DNA of 64,000 nt, taken from contig NZ_MTHD01000006.1 of NCBI RefSeq assembly GCF_001956855.1, positions 124,001 to 188,000 of the forward strand, read 5' to 3'. This DNA comes from Azonexus hydrophilus. GTDB taxonomy: Bacteria > Pseudomonadota > Gammaproteobacteria > Burkholderiales > Rhodocyclaceae. This document shows positions 48,716-56,065 of the stretch, piece by piece. Positions within the stretch are counted from its first letter, which is position 1; every line of letters starts with the position of its first letter. The notes beneath the pieces were generated by a model. It made no database searches, was not told the DNA's origin, and saw only the letters and a program-made list of their open reading frames with translations. The position numbers and the translations under genes were made by a program.

Positions 48716-48749
48716 GAAAAACGGCCCGCCAGCTTGCGCTGCGGGCCGT
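48716..48749 (-). terminator. Intrinsic terminator of the nrtABD operon
   Basis: On the minus strand ACGGCCCGC and GCGGGCCGT form a 9-bp stem with an 11-base loop followed by TTTTTCC. It lies 18 bases downstream of the nrtD stop. Confidence 0.8.
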
Positions 48750-48767
48750 TGCCGGCAACCAGGCAGT

Positions 48768-49568
48768 TCAGGCAGCCTGCTTCTCGACGTGCGCCTGCTT
48801 TTCGTAGAGGAATTCCAGCACGGCGGCACGACAATCGATGTAAGCCGAATCGTGGGCCAGTTCCAGGCGGGCACGCGGACGCGGCAGATTGACTTCGAGA
48901 ATCTCGCCAATGGTTGCTGCCGGGCCGTTGGTCATCATCACGATGCGGTCGGACAACAGAACCGCCTCATCGACATCATGGGTCACCATGACCACGGTCG
49001 CCTGCGTCTTTTCGCAGATCTTCATCAGCTCATCCTGCAAGCGCGCGCGGGTCAGTGCGTCGAGCGCACCGAAGGGCTCGTCCATCAGCAGCACCTTCGG
49101 CTCCATCGACAGCGCCCGGGCGATGCCGACGCGCTGCTTCATGCCACCGGAGATTTCGTGCGGATACTTGTGCGCCGCATGGCCCAGAGCAACCAGTTCG
49201 ATCGCCGCCTGCGTCCGCGCCTTCAGCTTCGGCTTGCCTTCCTTCTGGCTGAACACGCGCTCGACGGCCAGGTAGATGTTTTCGAAACAGGTCAGCCAGG
49301 GCAGCAGGCTGTGGTTCTGGAAGACCACCGCCCGCTCCGGACCGGGGCCGGCAATCTCGCGACCGTCGCACAGCAGCACGCCGCTGGTCGGCTTGGTCAG
49401 GCCGGCAATCAGGTTGAGCAGCGTCGACTTGCCGCAGCCGGAGTGGCCGATCAGCGCAACGAACTCGCCCTGCTTCAGCGTCAGGTCGATGTCGCGCAGG
49501 GCGACGAACTTGCCCTTCTTGGTATCGAAGGTCTGGCCGACGTTTTCGATTTGTACGAATTTTTCCAT
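48768..49568 (-). CDS. nrtD: Nitrate ABC transporter ATP-binding protein
   Basis: The 266-residue ATPase of the nitrate/nitrite importer. Walker A is G-H-S-G-C-G-K-S-T (about 40-48), the signature I-S-G-G-M-K-Q-R, Walker B V-L-L-M-D-E-P-F-G-A-L-D and the switch His in V-T-H-D-V-D-E-A. It belongs to the nitrate/taurine subgroup (SsuB-NrtD-TauB). It follows nrtB by 14 bases. There is no fused regulatory binding-protein domain as in cyanobacterial NrtC. Confidence 0.92.
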   Translation of the reverse strand: MEKFVQIENVGQTFDTKKGKFVALRDIDLTLKQGEFVALIGHSGCGKSTLLNLIAGLTKPTSGVLLCDGREIAGPGPERAVVFQNHSLLPWLTCFENIYLAVERVFSQKEGKPKLKARTQAAIELVALGHAAHKYPHEISGGMKQRVGIARALSMEPKVLLMDEPFGALDALTRARLQDELMKICEKTQATVVMVTHDVDEAVLLSDRIVMMTNGPAATIGEILEVNLPRPRARLELAHDSAYIDCRAAVLEFLYEKQAHVEKQAA

Positions 49569-49582
49569 GATATTGGCTCCGC

Positions 49583-50533
49583 TCAGGACGATTCTTTGGT
49601 CAACTTCTTGGCCAGCAGGATCAGCGCCTGCTCGAGGAGCAGACCGACGATACCGATGATGAAGATGGCGATGATGATGTGTTCGACCTTCAGGTTGTTC
49701 CACTCGTCCCACACCCAGAAACCGATGCCGACGCCGCCGGTGAGCATTTCCGCAGCGACGATGACCAGCCAGGCGGTACCGATGGACAGGCGGATGCCGG
49801 TCAGCATGTAGGGCAGCACGGCCGGGAACAGGATGCGCGTGACCACCTTCCATTCCGACAGGTCGAGCACGCGGGCGACGTTGAGGTAATCCTGCGGCAC
49901 GCGCTGGACGCCCTGGGCGGTGTTCATGATCATCGGCCAGATCGAACAGATGAAGATCGTCCAGGTCGCTGCCGGGTCGGCCTTCTGGAACACGAGCAGG
50001 CCGATCGGCAGCCAGGCCAGCGGTGACACCGGACGGAGCAGGCTGATCAGCGGATTGATCATGCTCGACAGGAAGGCAAAACGGCCGAGCATGAAGCCGA
50101 GCGGAATACCGACCAGCGCCGCCAGGCCGAAGCCGATGCCGACGCGTTCGAGCGAGGCAAGCACGTTCCAGCCAATGCCCAGATCGTTCGGTCCGTTATT
50201 GTAGAAGGGGTCGGCGAAGAGCACGGCAGCGGCATCCCAGACCGCCAGCGGCCCGGGGATGGGGCCACCGCCGAGCGTTGCCACATACCAGACGCCAACC
50301 AGCAACAACATGCCGAGCAGCGGCGGCAGAACCAGCCTGGCGGCGCCATTCAGGAGTTCAGACCAGGCAATGCCGGGTTCGGTGACAGGGAGAGAAGCGC
50401 TTTTTTCCATCTTGGTTTCCTTGGCCGCCTCGGCGGACGGAGTCATCGTGCAGCCCCCGGCGGGGACTTCCTTGGGTGCGTGGTCGACCGCTGTCTGGCC
50501 GGCAAAACCACCGCTTATCGTCAGGGTGCTCAT
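49583..50533 (-). CDS. nrtB: Nitrate ABC transporter permease
   Basis: A 316-residue BPD_transp_1 permease. A polar, low-complexity N-terminus of about 60 residues precedes the first helix; five more follow, with the EAA-type loop P-Q-D-Y-L-N-V-A-R-V-L-D-L-S near 208-221. Start 50533 is supported by AGGAG six bases before it. The long N-terminal extension is unusual for NrtB, where the first helix normally begins within about 30 residues. Second gene of nrtABD. Confidence 0.9.
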   Translation of the reverse strand: MSTLTISGGFAGQTAVDHAPKEVPAGGCTMTPSAEAAKETKMEKSASLPVTEPGIAWSELLNGAARLVLPPLLGMLLLVGVWYVATLGGGPIPGPLAVWDAAAVLFADPFYNNGPNDLGIGWNVLASLERVGIGFGLAALVGIPLGFMLGRFAFLSSMINPLISLLRPVSPLAWLPIGLLVFQKADPAATWTIFICSIWPMIMNTAQGVQRVPQDYLNVARVLDLSEWKVVTRILFPAVLPYMLTGIRLSIGTAWLVIVAAEMLTGGVGIGFWVWDEWNNLKVEHIIIAIFIIGIVGLLLEQALILLAKKLTKESS

Positions 50534-50581
50534 GGCAATCTCCTTGGTGATGCGCTGCCGCCGGAGCGGCAGCGCGCTGGC

Positions 50582-51859
50582 TCAGACCTTGACCTTGAAA
50601 CCGTCGGCGTACTTGGCCGGATTCGAACCGTCCCAGACCACGCCGTCGATCAGCTTCGACGAACGCAGCGGGCTCTTCGGCACACTGATGCCCAGCTTGG
50701 ACGCCGCCTGCGTGTACAGCTCGGTCTGGTTGATCTTCTTGGCGACAGCCAGGTAATCCGGGTGATCCTTGAGCAAACCCCAGCGCTTGTGCTGGGTCAG
50801 GAACCACATGCCGTCAGACAGGTAGGGGTAGTTCACCGCACCGTCGTTGAAGAACTTCATGTGGTTCGGATCGTCCCAGGTCTTGCCCAGGCCGTTCTGG
50901 TAGCGACCAAGGATGCGCTGGTTGATCGCATCGACGCTGGTATTGACGTAGGACTTCTGGGCGATGACCTCGGCCATCTTCATCTTGTTGCTGATGTTGG
51001 CGTCGATCCAGCGGCTGGCTTCGAGCACGGCCATGATCACGGCGCGGCAGGTGTTCGGGTTCTTCTGGACGAATTCGGCGGTGGTGCCGAGGATCTTTTC
51101 CGGGTGGTCCTTCCAGACGTCCTGCGAGGTCGCAGCGGAAATGCCGATACCGTCCATGATCGCGCGGTGGTTCCACGGCTCGCCGACGGAGAAGCCGTCC
51201 ATGTTGCCGACGCGCATGTTGGCAACCATCTGCGGCGGCGGCACAACGATCGACTTGACGTCCTTGAACGGGTTGATGCCGGCCGAAGCGAGCCAGTAGT
51301 ACAGCCACATCGCATGGGTGCCGGTCGGGAAGGTCTGGGCAAAGGTGTATTCGCGCGGTTCCTTCTTCATCAGCGCAACCAGGCCGTTGAGGTCGGTGGC
51401 GCCCTTGTTGGCGATCGCCTTCGACAGCGTCAGCCCCTGGCCGTTGTTGTTCAGCGTCATCAGGTTGGCCATGTCCTTCTTCGGCCCGCCGATGCCCAAG
51501 TGCACGCCGTAGATCAGGCCGTACAGCACGTGTGCCATGTCCAGCTCGCCATTGACCAGCTTGTCGCGGACGCCAGCCCAGGAAGCTTCCTTGGTCGGGA
51601 TGATCTTGATGCCGTATTTTTCGTCGAACTTGTTGACCGCCGCCATGACCACCGAGGCGCAGTCGGTCAGCGGGATGAAGCCGATGCGGACTTCCTTCTT
51701 TTCAGGGGCATCCGAGCCGGCAGCCCAGGCTGCGCTACGAACACCGGGGGGAACCATGGACATGAGGGATGCTCCCAGGGCGGCAGTGACGAAATCGCGA
51801 CGCTTGGTCGAGACCGGAGAGGATTCAAGGGCTGCGGCAGCCGGCTTTTTATCTTCCAT
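50582..51859 (-). CDS. nrtA: Nitrate ABC transporter substrate-binding protein
   Basis: A 425-residue nitrate/nitrite-binding protein of the NrtA family with a twin-arginine signal (T-K-R-R-D-F-V at 18-24 and a weakly hydrophobic stretch), so it is folded before export to the periplasm. Family segments include I-G-F-I-P-L-T-D-C-A-S, E-A-S-W-A-G-V-R-D-K and G-E-P-W-N-H. It is first in nrtABD and sits behind a regulated leader (51860-51990). A separate cytoplasmic NasS, the usual NasT partner that resembles NrtA, is absent from the window. Confidence 0.93.
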   Translation of the reverse strand: MEDKKPAAAALESSPVSTKRRDFVTAALGASLMSMVPPGVRSAAWAAGSDAPEKKEVRIGFIPLTDCASVVMAAVNKFDEKYGIKIIPTKEASWAGVRDKLVNGELDMAHVLYGLIYGVHLGIGGPKKDMANLMTLNNNGQGLTLSKAIANKGATDLNGLVALMKKEPREYTFAQTFPTGTHAMWLYYWLASAGINPFKDVKSIVVPPPQMVANMRVGNMDGFSVGEPWNHRAIMDGIGISAATSQDVWKDHPEKILGTTAEFVQKNPNTCRAVIMAVLEASRWIDANISNKMKMAEVIAQKSYVNTSVDAINQRILGRYQNGLGKTWDDPNHMKFFNDGAVNYPYLSDGMWFLTQHKRWGLLKDHPDYLAVAKKINQTELYTQAASKLGISVPKSPLRSSKLIDGVVWDGSNPAKYADGFKVKV

Positions 51860-51879
51860 TGCATTGACTCCAGATGGCT

Positions 51880-51933
51880 AAAAATAAAAAAGGCGTCGCA
51901 TCCGAGCCGCACGGGGCAGCAAGGATGGACGCC
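51880..51933 (-). terminator. Intrinsic terminator in the nrtA leader
   Basis: Minus-strand GGCGTC (51928-51933) pairs with GACGCC (51892-51897), extended by ATCC/GGAT (51923-51926 and 51900-51903) across a small bulge, then TTTTTTATTTTT. It lies 20 bases before the nrtA start codon and would stop transcription before the operon unless prevented. Confidence 0.82.
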
Positions 51934-51982
51934 ATTGTCCTGGAACCGGAACACCCGGTTCGTGCCCGGCCGCCTTTGACCG
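51927..51982 (-). promoter_or_regulatory. ANTAR-type two-hairpin antitermination leader of nrtABD
   Basis: Reading the minus strand, hairpin P1 (51967-51982) is CGGTC-AAAGGC-GGCCG and hairpin P2 (51927-51940) is GGAC-AATGGC-GTCC. Both have hexaloops with A at position 1 and G at position 4, the known hallmark of ANTAR-protein RNA targets. P2 shares 51928-51933 with the 5' arm of the terminator, so P2 and terminator cannot coexist: NasT binding would favour P2 and let transcription into nrtA. Between P1 and P2 sits another stem, GAACCGG-GTGTT-CCGGTTC (51943-51961). This leader, the sigma-54 promoter, the NtrC-like site and no coding frame fill the 318-base gap between nrtA and nasT. Confidence 0.85.
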
Positions 51983-52000
51983 TGCTATGCCTTTTCTAAC

Positions 52001-52016
52001 GCAACGGCCGTGCCAG
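52001..52016 (-). promoter_or_regulatory. Sigma-54 promoter of nrtABD
   Basis: On the minus strand CTGGCACGGCCGTTGC matches the sigma-54 consensus TGGCACG-N4-TTGC exactly. Transcription should start near 51989-51991, placing the two ANTAR hairpins and the terminator in the leader and requiring an AAA+ enhancer-binding protein. Confidence 0.88.
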
Positions 52017-52104
52017 CCCGTCCGGAAACACCATCAAGCAATTGAAATCAATGAATAAATTCGTGAAAATCGGGCTTGCGGCGGCGTCGACCGCAACAGC
52101 CTGC

Positions 52105-52119
52105 GCACTGTTGCAGTGC
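52105..52119. promoter_or_regulatory. NtrC-like enhancer site
   Basis: GCACTGTTGCAGTGC is a dyad of the GCAC-N7-GTGC form typical of NtrC sites, about 120 bases upstream of the expected sigma-54 start point, a normal enhancer distance. The longer palindrome around it, CTGTTGCAGTGCAACAG, covers 52108-52124. Confidence 0.65.
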
Positions 52120-52177
52120 AACAGACGGGACTTCCGCACAACATGAGGGAGAAAGCTGAAAGGCGCAGCGCGCTATT

Positions 52178-52753
52178 TCAGAGCAGCACGCGCGCCATGT
52201 CGATGACGTCGCGCGCCACCCGGGCCATGTTCTGGCCGCGTTCCATCGCCAGCTTGCGCATCGCGTGGTAGGCCGCTTCCTCGTCGAGGCCACGGGCCTT
52301 CATCAAAATACCCTTGGCTTTGTCGACCAGCTTGCGGTCGGAAAGCTTGCGCGAAACCTCTTCGAGCTCGCGGCGCATCGCCTGCGTATCCTCGAAACGG
52401 GCGCGTGCGACATCGACGATGGGCTTGATCCGCTTCGGGTCCAGGCCATCGACGATATAGGCCGAAACGCCCGCCCTGACTGCATCGCGGATGGCGTTCT
52501 GACCGTCTTCCTGGGTAAAGATGACAACTGGTCGCGGCATGTCCTTGTGCACCACGGCCAGGTTCTCCAGCGTGTCGCGGCTGGGGCTTTCTGTGTCGAT
52601 CAGGATGACGTCGGGCTGCAGCTTCTCGACCTCGGCGGTGAGGTTGGCCGAGTCGGCCAGGATCGCTGCCACCTGATAGCCGGCGAGCGCCAGCCCGGCG
52701 CAGATTTCAGCCGCCCGGCTGCGGGATTCATCGATGACCAGTACGCTTAGCAT
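52178..52753 (-). CDS. nasT: ANTAR-domain antiterminator NasT
   Basis: A 191-residue response-regulator-like protein: pseudo-receiver domain (about 1-120) and C-terminal ANTAR RNA-binding domain (about 130-191, K-L-V-D-K-A-K-G-I-L-M, A-Y-H-A-M-R-K-L-A-M). The receiver has D-T-E-S-P-S in place of the usual phospho-acceptor loop, as in NasT/AmiR proteins that are controlled by protein binding. It should bind the two hexaloops found upstream of nrtA. It begins 7 bases after cbiX ends, and the usual partner NasS is not adjacent. Confidence 0.92.
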   Translation of the reverse strand: MLSVLVIDESRSRAAEICAGLALAGYQVAAILADSANLTAEVEKLQPDVILIDTESPSRDTLENLAVVHKDMPRPVVIFTQEDGQNAIRDAVRAGVSAYIVDGLDPKRIKPIVDVARARFEDTQAMRRELEEVSRKLSDRKLVDKAKGILMKARGLDEEAAYHAMRKLAMERGQNMARVARDVIDMARVLL

Positions 52754-52760
52754 GCTTCAA

Positions 52761-53141
52761 TCAAGCAAGCGCCGCGCCAGCCTTTGCCAGCGCCGCCTCG
52801 GCCATGGCCTGGACAACGCTCTCCACTTCACCGATCGCCCGGTCGAGCGAAAATTCGACATCCGGCCATGTCGACCGCAACTTTTCCAGCATTTCCGGGA
52901 CTTCCCGCTTCAGGTGCCCGCCCTGGGCGATGAACATCGGCAGGATCACCAGTTTGCGCGCACCGGCGGCAATGGCACCGGCAACGCAGGTTTCCAGGTC
53001 CGGGGCCATGAACTCGAGAAAGGCGAGCTCGACGGCGGTGCCGGGCGAGCGCGCCCTGATCGCCGCCTGGACACGGCGCATGGGGCTGGCCCATTCCGGG
53101 TCGCGGGCACCGTGGGCAAAAAGGATGATGGCTGTGGTCAT
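52761..53141 (-). CDS. cbiX: CbiX-type sirohydrochlorin chelatase
   Basis: A 126-residue single-domain chelatase (CbiX-small/SirB group) that inserts iron or cobalt in sirohydrochlorin, giving siroheme or a cobalamin precursor. It starts I-I-L-F-A-H-G-A-R-D-P-E-W with the metal His at residue 10, and M-F-I-A-Q-G-G-H-L-K-R-E carries the second His. Co-location with nasT and nirBD, whose product is a siroheme enzyme, favours the siroheme role; a PduO-type adenosyltransferase in the window leaves cobalamin open. First gene of cbiX-nasT. Confidence 0.88.
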   Translation of the reverse strand: MTTAIILFAHGARDPEWASPMRRVQAAIRARSPGTAVELAFLEFMAPDLETCVAGAIAAGARKLVILPMFIAQGGHLKREVPEMLEKLRSTWPDVEFSLDRAIGEVESVVQAMAEAALAKAGAALA

Positions 53142-53222
53142 GCGTGCACTCTAGCGTAAAGGATGAATGGCGGCTGTCCGCCGGAAGGCGTATTGACAGC
53201 CCGCCGGGGATTAAGTGCCCGC

Positions 53223-54083
53223 TCAGCCGCGCAGCAGGAAAATGCCGAGCACGACGCCGGCACCGGCCAGCAGCCCAGGGCGCAGACGCCCTTCCTTGAA
53301 CCACAGGCTGCCGATCAGCACGGCGAAAACCACCGAACTCTCGCGTAGCGCAGCAACCATCGCCACCGGCGCCAGCGTCATCGCCCACAGGATGGTCGCG
53401 TAAGCACTGGTCGAGCACAGCGCACCGGCAACGCCGAGGCGCCAGTGACTGCGGAAATAGGCACGCATCGCCGGGCCGCGCTGGCGGTACTGCCAGGCCA
53501 GGATGAGTAGCGGCTCGCAGACGAAAAGACTGCAGGCGTAACCCAGCGGATTGCCGGAAAGGCGCGCACCGATACCGTCGACGACGGTATAGGCGGCGAT
53601 CACCAGGGCATTGAGCAGTGCCGCGCGGCTGGCCGGGTGGGCGAGCGCCCGCCCCGGCGTCAGGCCACCGGCGAAACCGATCCCAAGGACTCCACCACAG
53701 ATCGCCGCGATGCCAAGCCAGCCCCCCATGCCCAGCGACTCACCGAGCACCGGCGCCGAGACCAGCGCGACCAGCAGCGGCGGCACGCCACGCATCAGCG
53801 TGTAGCTGACCGCCAGCTGGCCGCCGTCGTAAGCACGCATCAGCCAGGCGATGTAGAGCGTGTGCAGCAGCGCCGAGGCGACGACGTAGGGCCAGCTGGC
53901 TGCCGCCGGCAAGCCCAGGAAAAGCAGCGCGAAGATCGCCAGGAAACCGCTGCAGGCATGCAGCAGCAACGTATACAGCCCCTTGTCACCGGCCCCGCGG
54001 ATCAGCGCATTCCAACCGGCGTGGAGCAAGGCTGCGGCAAGGACCGCCAGCGTGACTGTTACGGTCAACCCGGTTTCAGGCAT
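53223..54083 (-). CDS. EamA-type membrane transporter of the phosphonate cluster
   Basis: A 286-residue membrane protein with ten hydrophobic helices in two EamA-like repeats (drug/metabolite transporter superfamily). A member of this family recurs beside AEP-degradation genes and was named 'phosphonate utilization associated membrane protein' in older domain collections. Its start overlaps the GntR stop by 8 bases, so it is co-transcribed with the regulator and divergent from the phn structural genes. It may export or import a metabolite of AEP; that is inferred from context only. Confidence 0.82.
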   Translation of the reverse strand: MPETGLTVTVTLAVLAAALLHAGWNALIRGAGDKGLYTLLLHACSGFLAIFALLFLGLPAAASWPYVVASALLHTLYIAWLMRAYDGGQLAVSYTLMRGVPPLLVALVSAPVLGESLGMGGWLGIAAICGGVLGIGFAGGLTPGRALAHPASRAALLNALVIAAYTVVDGIGARLSGNPLGYACSLFVCEPLLILAWQYRQRGPAMRAYFRSHWRLGVAGALCSTSAYATILWAMTLAPVAMVAALRESSVVFAVLIGSLWFKEGRLRPGLLAGAGVVLGIFLLRG

Positions 54084-54795
54084 GTTTTTCGCCGGCCGCC
54101 GGCATCGCGGCCAGTTCGCCGTCGCGCAGCATGCGCTGACGGCCGCCCTGGGCGTGCTGATACAGCGCTTCGGCCGCCCCCGGACCGTCGCCGGCGGCCA
54201 ACCGGTCGACAATCGCGCTGTGTTCGTCGGCGAAATGCGGGATCGCCCTCGGTGCCAGCAGGTTGCGCCGGCGGAACAGCGCCAGTTGCTTGACCAGCCG
54301 GCGATAGACGTCAATCAGCGCGACGTTGCCGGTCATCTCGACGATGCGGTCGTGGAAGGCCAGGTTGAGTGTGTGGAAGGCATCGACGTCGTTGGTCGCC
54401 GCCGCCCGCTGCATGCCGGCGGCGAATTCGCGCAGCAGCGCCAGTTGCGCCGTCGTGATCCGGCCGGCGAGCAGGCGCCCGGCGGTCGCGTCGAGCCCGG
54501 CGCGGACATCGTAGATATCGGCCGCCTCGGCCAGTTCGATCTCGCGGACGTAGGCGCCGCGATTCTTTTCCTGGCGGATCAGCCCGGTTTCCGCAAGTGT
54601 GCGGAAGGCTTCCCGCAGCGGCCCACGCGACACGCCGAGGCGTTCGGCCAACGCGGCCTCATTGAGTTTGCTGCCCGGCGACAGTTCGCCGGAAAGGATC
54701 AGTTTCTCCAGTGCCTCGCCGACCAGGCGCGTCAGCGAGTTGCGCTGAACCAGTGCCAGCACGGTATCGACGGGAGTGGCGTGTTGCTCGGACAT
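54076..54795 (-). CDS. GntR (FadR-type) regulator of the phosphonate cluster
   Basis: A 239-residue regulator. The N-terminal winged helix contains L-S-P-G-S-K-L-N-E-A-A-L-A-E-R-L-G-V-S-R-G-P-L-R (about 35-58), and the C-terminal all-helical FCD domain has D-V-R-A-G-L-D, H-D-R-I-V-E-M-T-G-N and H-x-x-I-V-D-R metal-site residues. Start 54795 is preferred; in-frame ATGs at 54834 and 54840 would add residues without homology. It reads away from the phn genes, with an operator-like palindrome between, so it probably represses both directions until an AEP-pathway effector binds. Confidence 0.87.
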   Translation of the reverse strand: MSEQHATPVDTVLALVQRNSLTRLVGEALEKLILSGELSPGSKLNEAALAERLGVSRGPLREAFRTLAETGLIRQEKNRGAYVREIELAEAADIYDVRAGLDATAGRLLAGRITTAQLALLREFAAGMQRAAATNDVDAFHTLNLAFHDRIVEMTGNVALIDVYRRLVKQLALFRRRNLLAPRAIPHFADEHSAIVDRLAAGDGPGAAEALYQHAQGGRQRMLRDGELAAMPAAGEKHA

Positions 54796-54845
54796 GTCCG
54801 TCTCGCGGGAATCGAAAGCCAGATTGTAATTCATAAACATTTTGT

Positions 54846-54861
54846 AGATTGTCAACAATCT
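54846..54861. promoter_or_regulatory. GntR-type operator between regulator and phn operon
   Basis: AGATTGTCAACAATCT is a perfect dyad (AGATTGT/ACAATCT). Its core TTGTCAACAA fits the T-N-G-T-N-A-C-N-A pattern of FadR-family GntR proteins. It lies 51 bases upstream of the regulator start and 108 upstream of the binding-protein gene. Confidence 0.75.
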
Positions 54862-54968
54862 GCAATAAACGATCACTAAGATGAAGCCAGTCTAGTGCGC
54901 CGTGATGTCAGTTCGATGACAGACCGACGCCCGAGGAATCCCGTCATTCACTCCTGGAGGAAATCCGC

Positions 54969-56000
54969 ATGAACCTGAAGCATATTGTCCGCAGTCTTGC
55001 TGTCGCCGGCTTCGCACTGGCCGCAGCACTCCCCGCCCACGCCGACAAGACGGTCCTGAATGTCTACACCGCACTGGAAACCGATCAACTGAAGGCCTAT
55101 CAGGAAGCCTTCAACAAGTCGCACCCGGACATCGAGATCAAATGGACGCGTGACTCGACCGGCATCATCACCGCCAAGCTGCTGGCCGAGAAGGCCAAGC
55201 CGGCGGCCGACGTGATCATGGGTGTCGCCGCTTCCAGCATGGTCGTCTTCGACCGCGAGAAGATGCTGCAGCCCTACGCCCCGGCCAACCTGAAGGCGCT
55301 CAACCCGCGTTTCCGCTCGGCCGGCGCGACGCCGACCTGGGTCGGCATGGACGTCTGGGGTGCGGCGATCTGTTACAACGTCGCCGAGATGCAGAAACAA
55401 GGCCTGCCCCGCATCGAAAGCTGGAAGGACCTGCTGAAACCGGAATTCAAGGGCAAGATCGTCATGCCCAACCCGAACTCGTCGGGTACCGGCTTCCTCG
55501 ACGTCACCGCCTGGCTGCAGATGTTCGGCGAAAAGGCTGGCTGGGACTACATGGACAAGCTGCACGAAAATATTGCGGTCTACACCCATTCCGGCTCGAA
55601 ACCCTGCGTCATGGCCGGCGCCGGCGAGTTCCCGGTCGGCATCGCCTTCGAGTACCGGGCCAACACGGTGCGCGCCAAGGGCGCCCCGATCGACATCATC
55701 TTCCCCAAGGAAGGTCTCGGCTGGGACATGGAGTCGATCGCCATCGTCAAGGGCACGGCGAAGCTTGAAGCAGCAAAGAAGCTGTCGGACTGGGCAACGA
55801 CCCGCGAAGCCAACGAACTGTACGCGAAGAATTTCGCCGTCGTCGCCATGCCCGGCATCGCCACCCGCCTGAAATACGTGCCGGCCGATTACGAGCAGCG
55901 CCTGGTCAAAAACGATTTCGAATGGATGGGCAAGAACCGCGACGCGATCCTCGCCGAGTGGCAGAAACGCTATTCGACCAAGTCCGAGCCGAAGAAATAA
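54969..56000 (+). CDS. phnS: 2-aminoethylphosphonate ABC transporter substrate-binding protein
   Basis: A 343-residue periplasmic binding protein with signal peptide (cleavage after A-H-A at about 25). It belongs to the iron/phosphonate type-2 binding group (V-Y-T-A-L-E-T-D, S-T-G-I-I-T-A-K-L-L-A-E, G-M-D-V-W-G-A-A-I-C-Y-N). The context of a PhnT/PhnU-type transporter plus PhnW and PhnX indicates AEP. GGAGGAAA precedes the ATG. A hairpin follows its stop, which usually keeps binding-protein mRNA in excess over the downstream genes. Confidence 0.88.
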   Translation: MNLKHIVRSLAVAGFALAAALPAHADKTVLNVYTALETDQLKAYQEAFNKSHPDIEIKWTRDSTGIITAKLLAEKAKPAADVIMGVAASSMVVFDREKMLQPYAPANLKALNPRFRSAGATPTWVGMDVWGAAICYNVAEMQKQGLPRIESWKDLLKPEFKGKIVMPNPNSSGTGFLDVTAWLQMFGEKAGWDYMDKLHENIAVYTHSGSKPCVMAGAGEFPVGIAFEYRANTVRAKGAPIDIIFPKEGLGWDMESIAIVKGTAKLEAAKKLSDWATTREANELYAKNFAVVAMPGIATRLKYVPADYEQRLVKNDFEWMGKNRDAILAEWQKRYSTKSEPKK

Positions 56001-56011
56001 GGCCAACCCTT

Positions 56012-56041
56012 ACCACCCGCTCCACAACCGGGGCGGGTGGT
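56012..56041 (+). terminator. Hairpin between phnS and phnT (attenuator or mRNA stabiliser)
   Basis: ACCACCCGC (56012-56020) and GCGGGTGGT (56033-56041) form a perfect 9-bp stem with a 12-base loop. Only two T's follow, so it is weak as a terminator and more likely protects the phnS 3' end or partly attenuates transcription. Confidence 0.6.
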
Positions 56042-56065
56042 TCAGCCGTTCACCACGAGACATCC

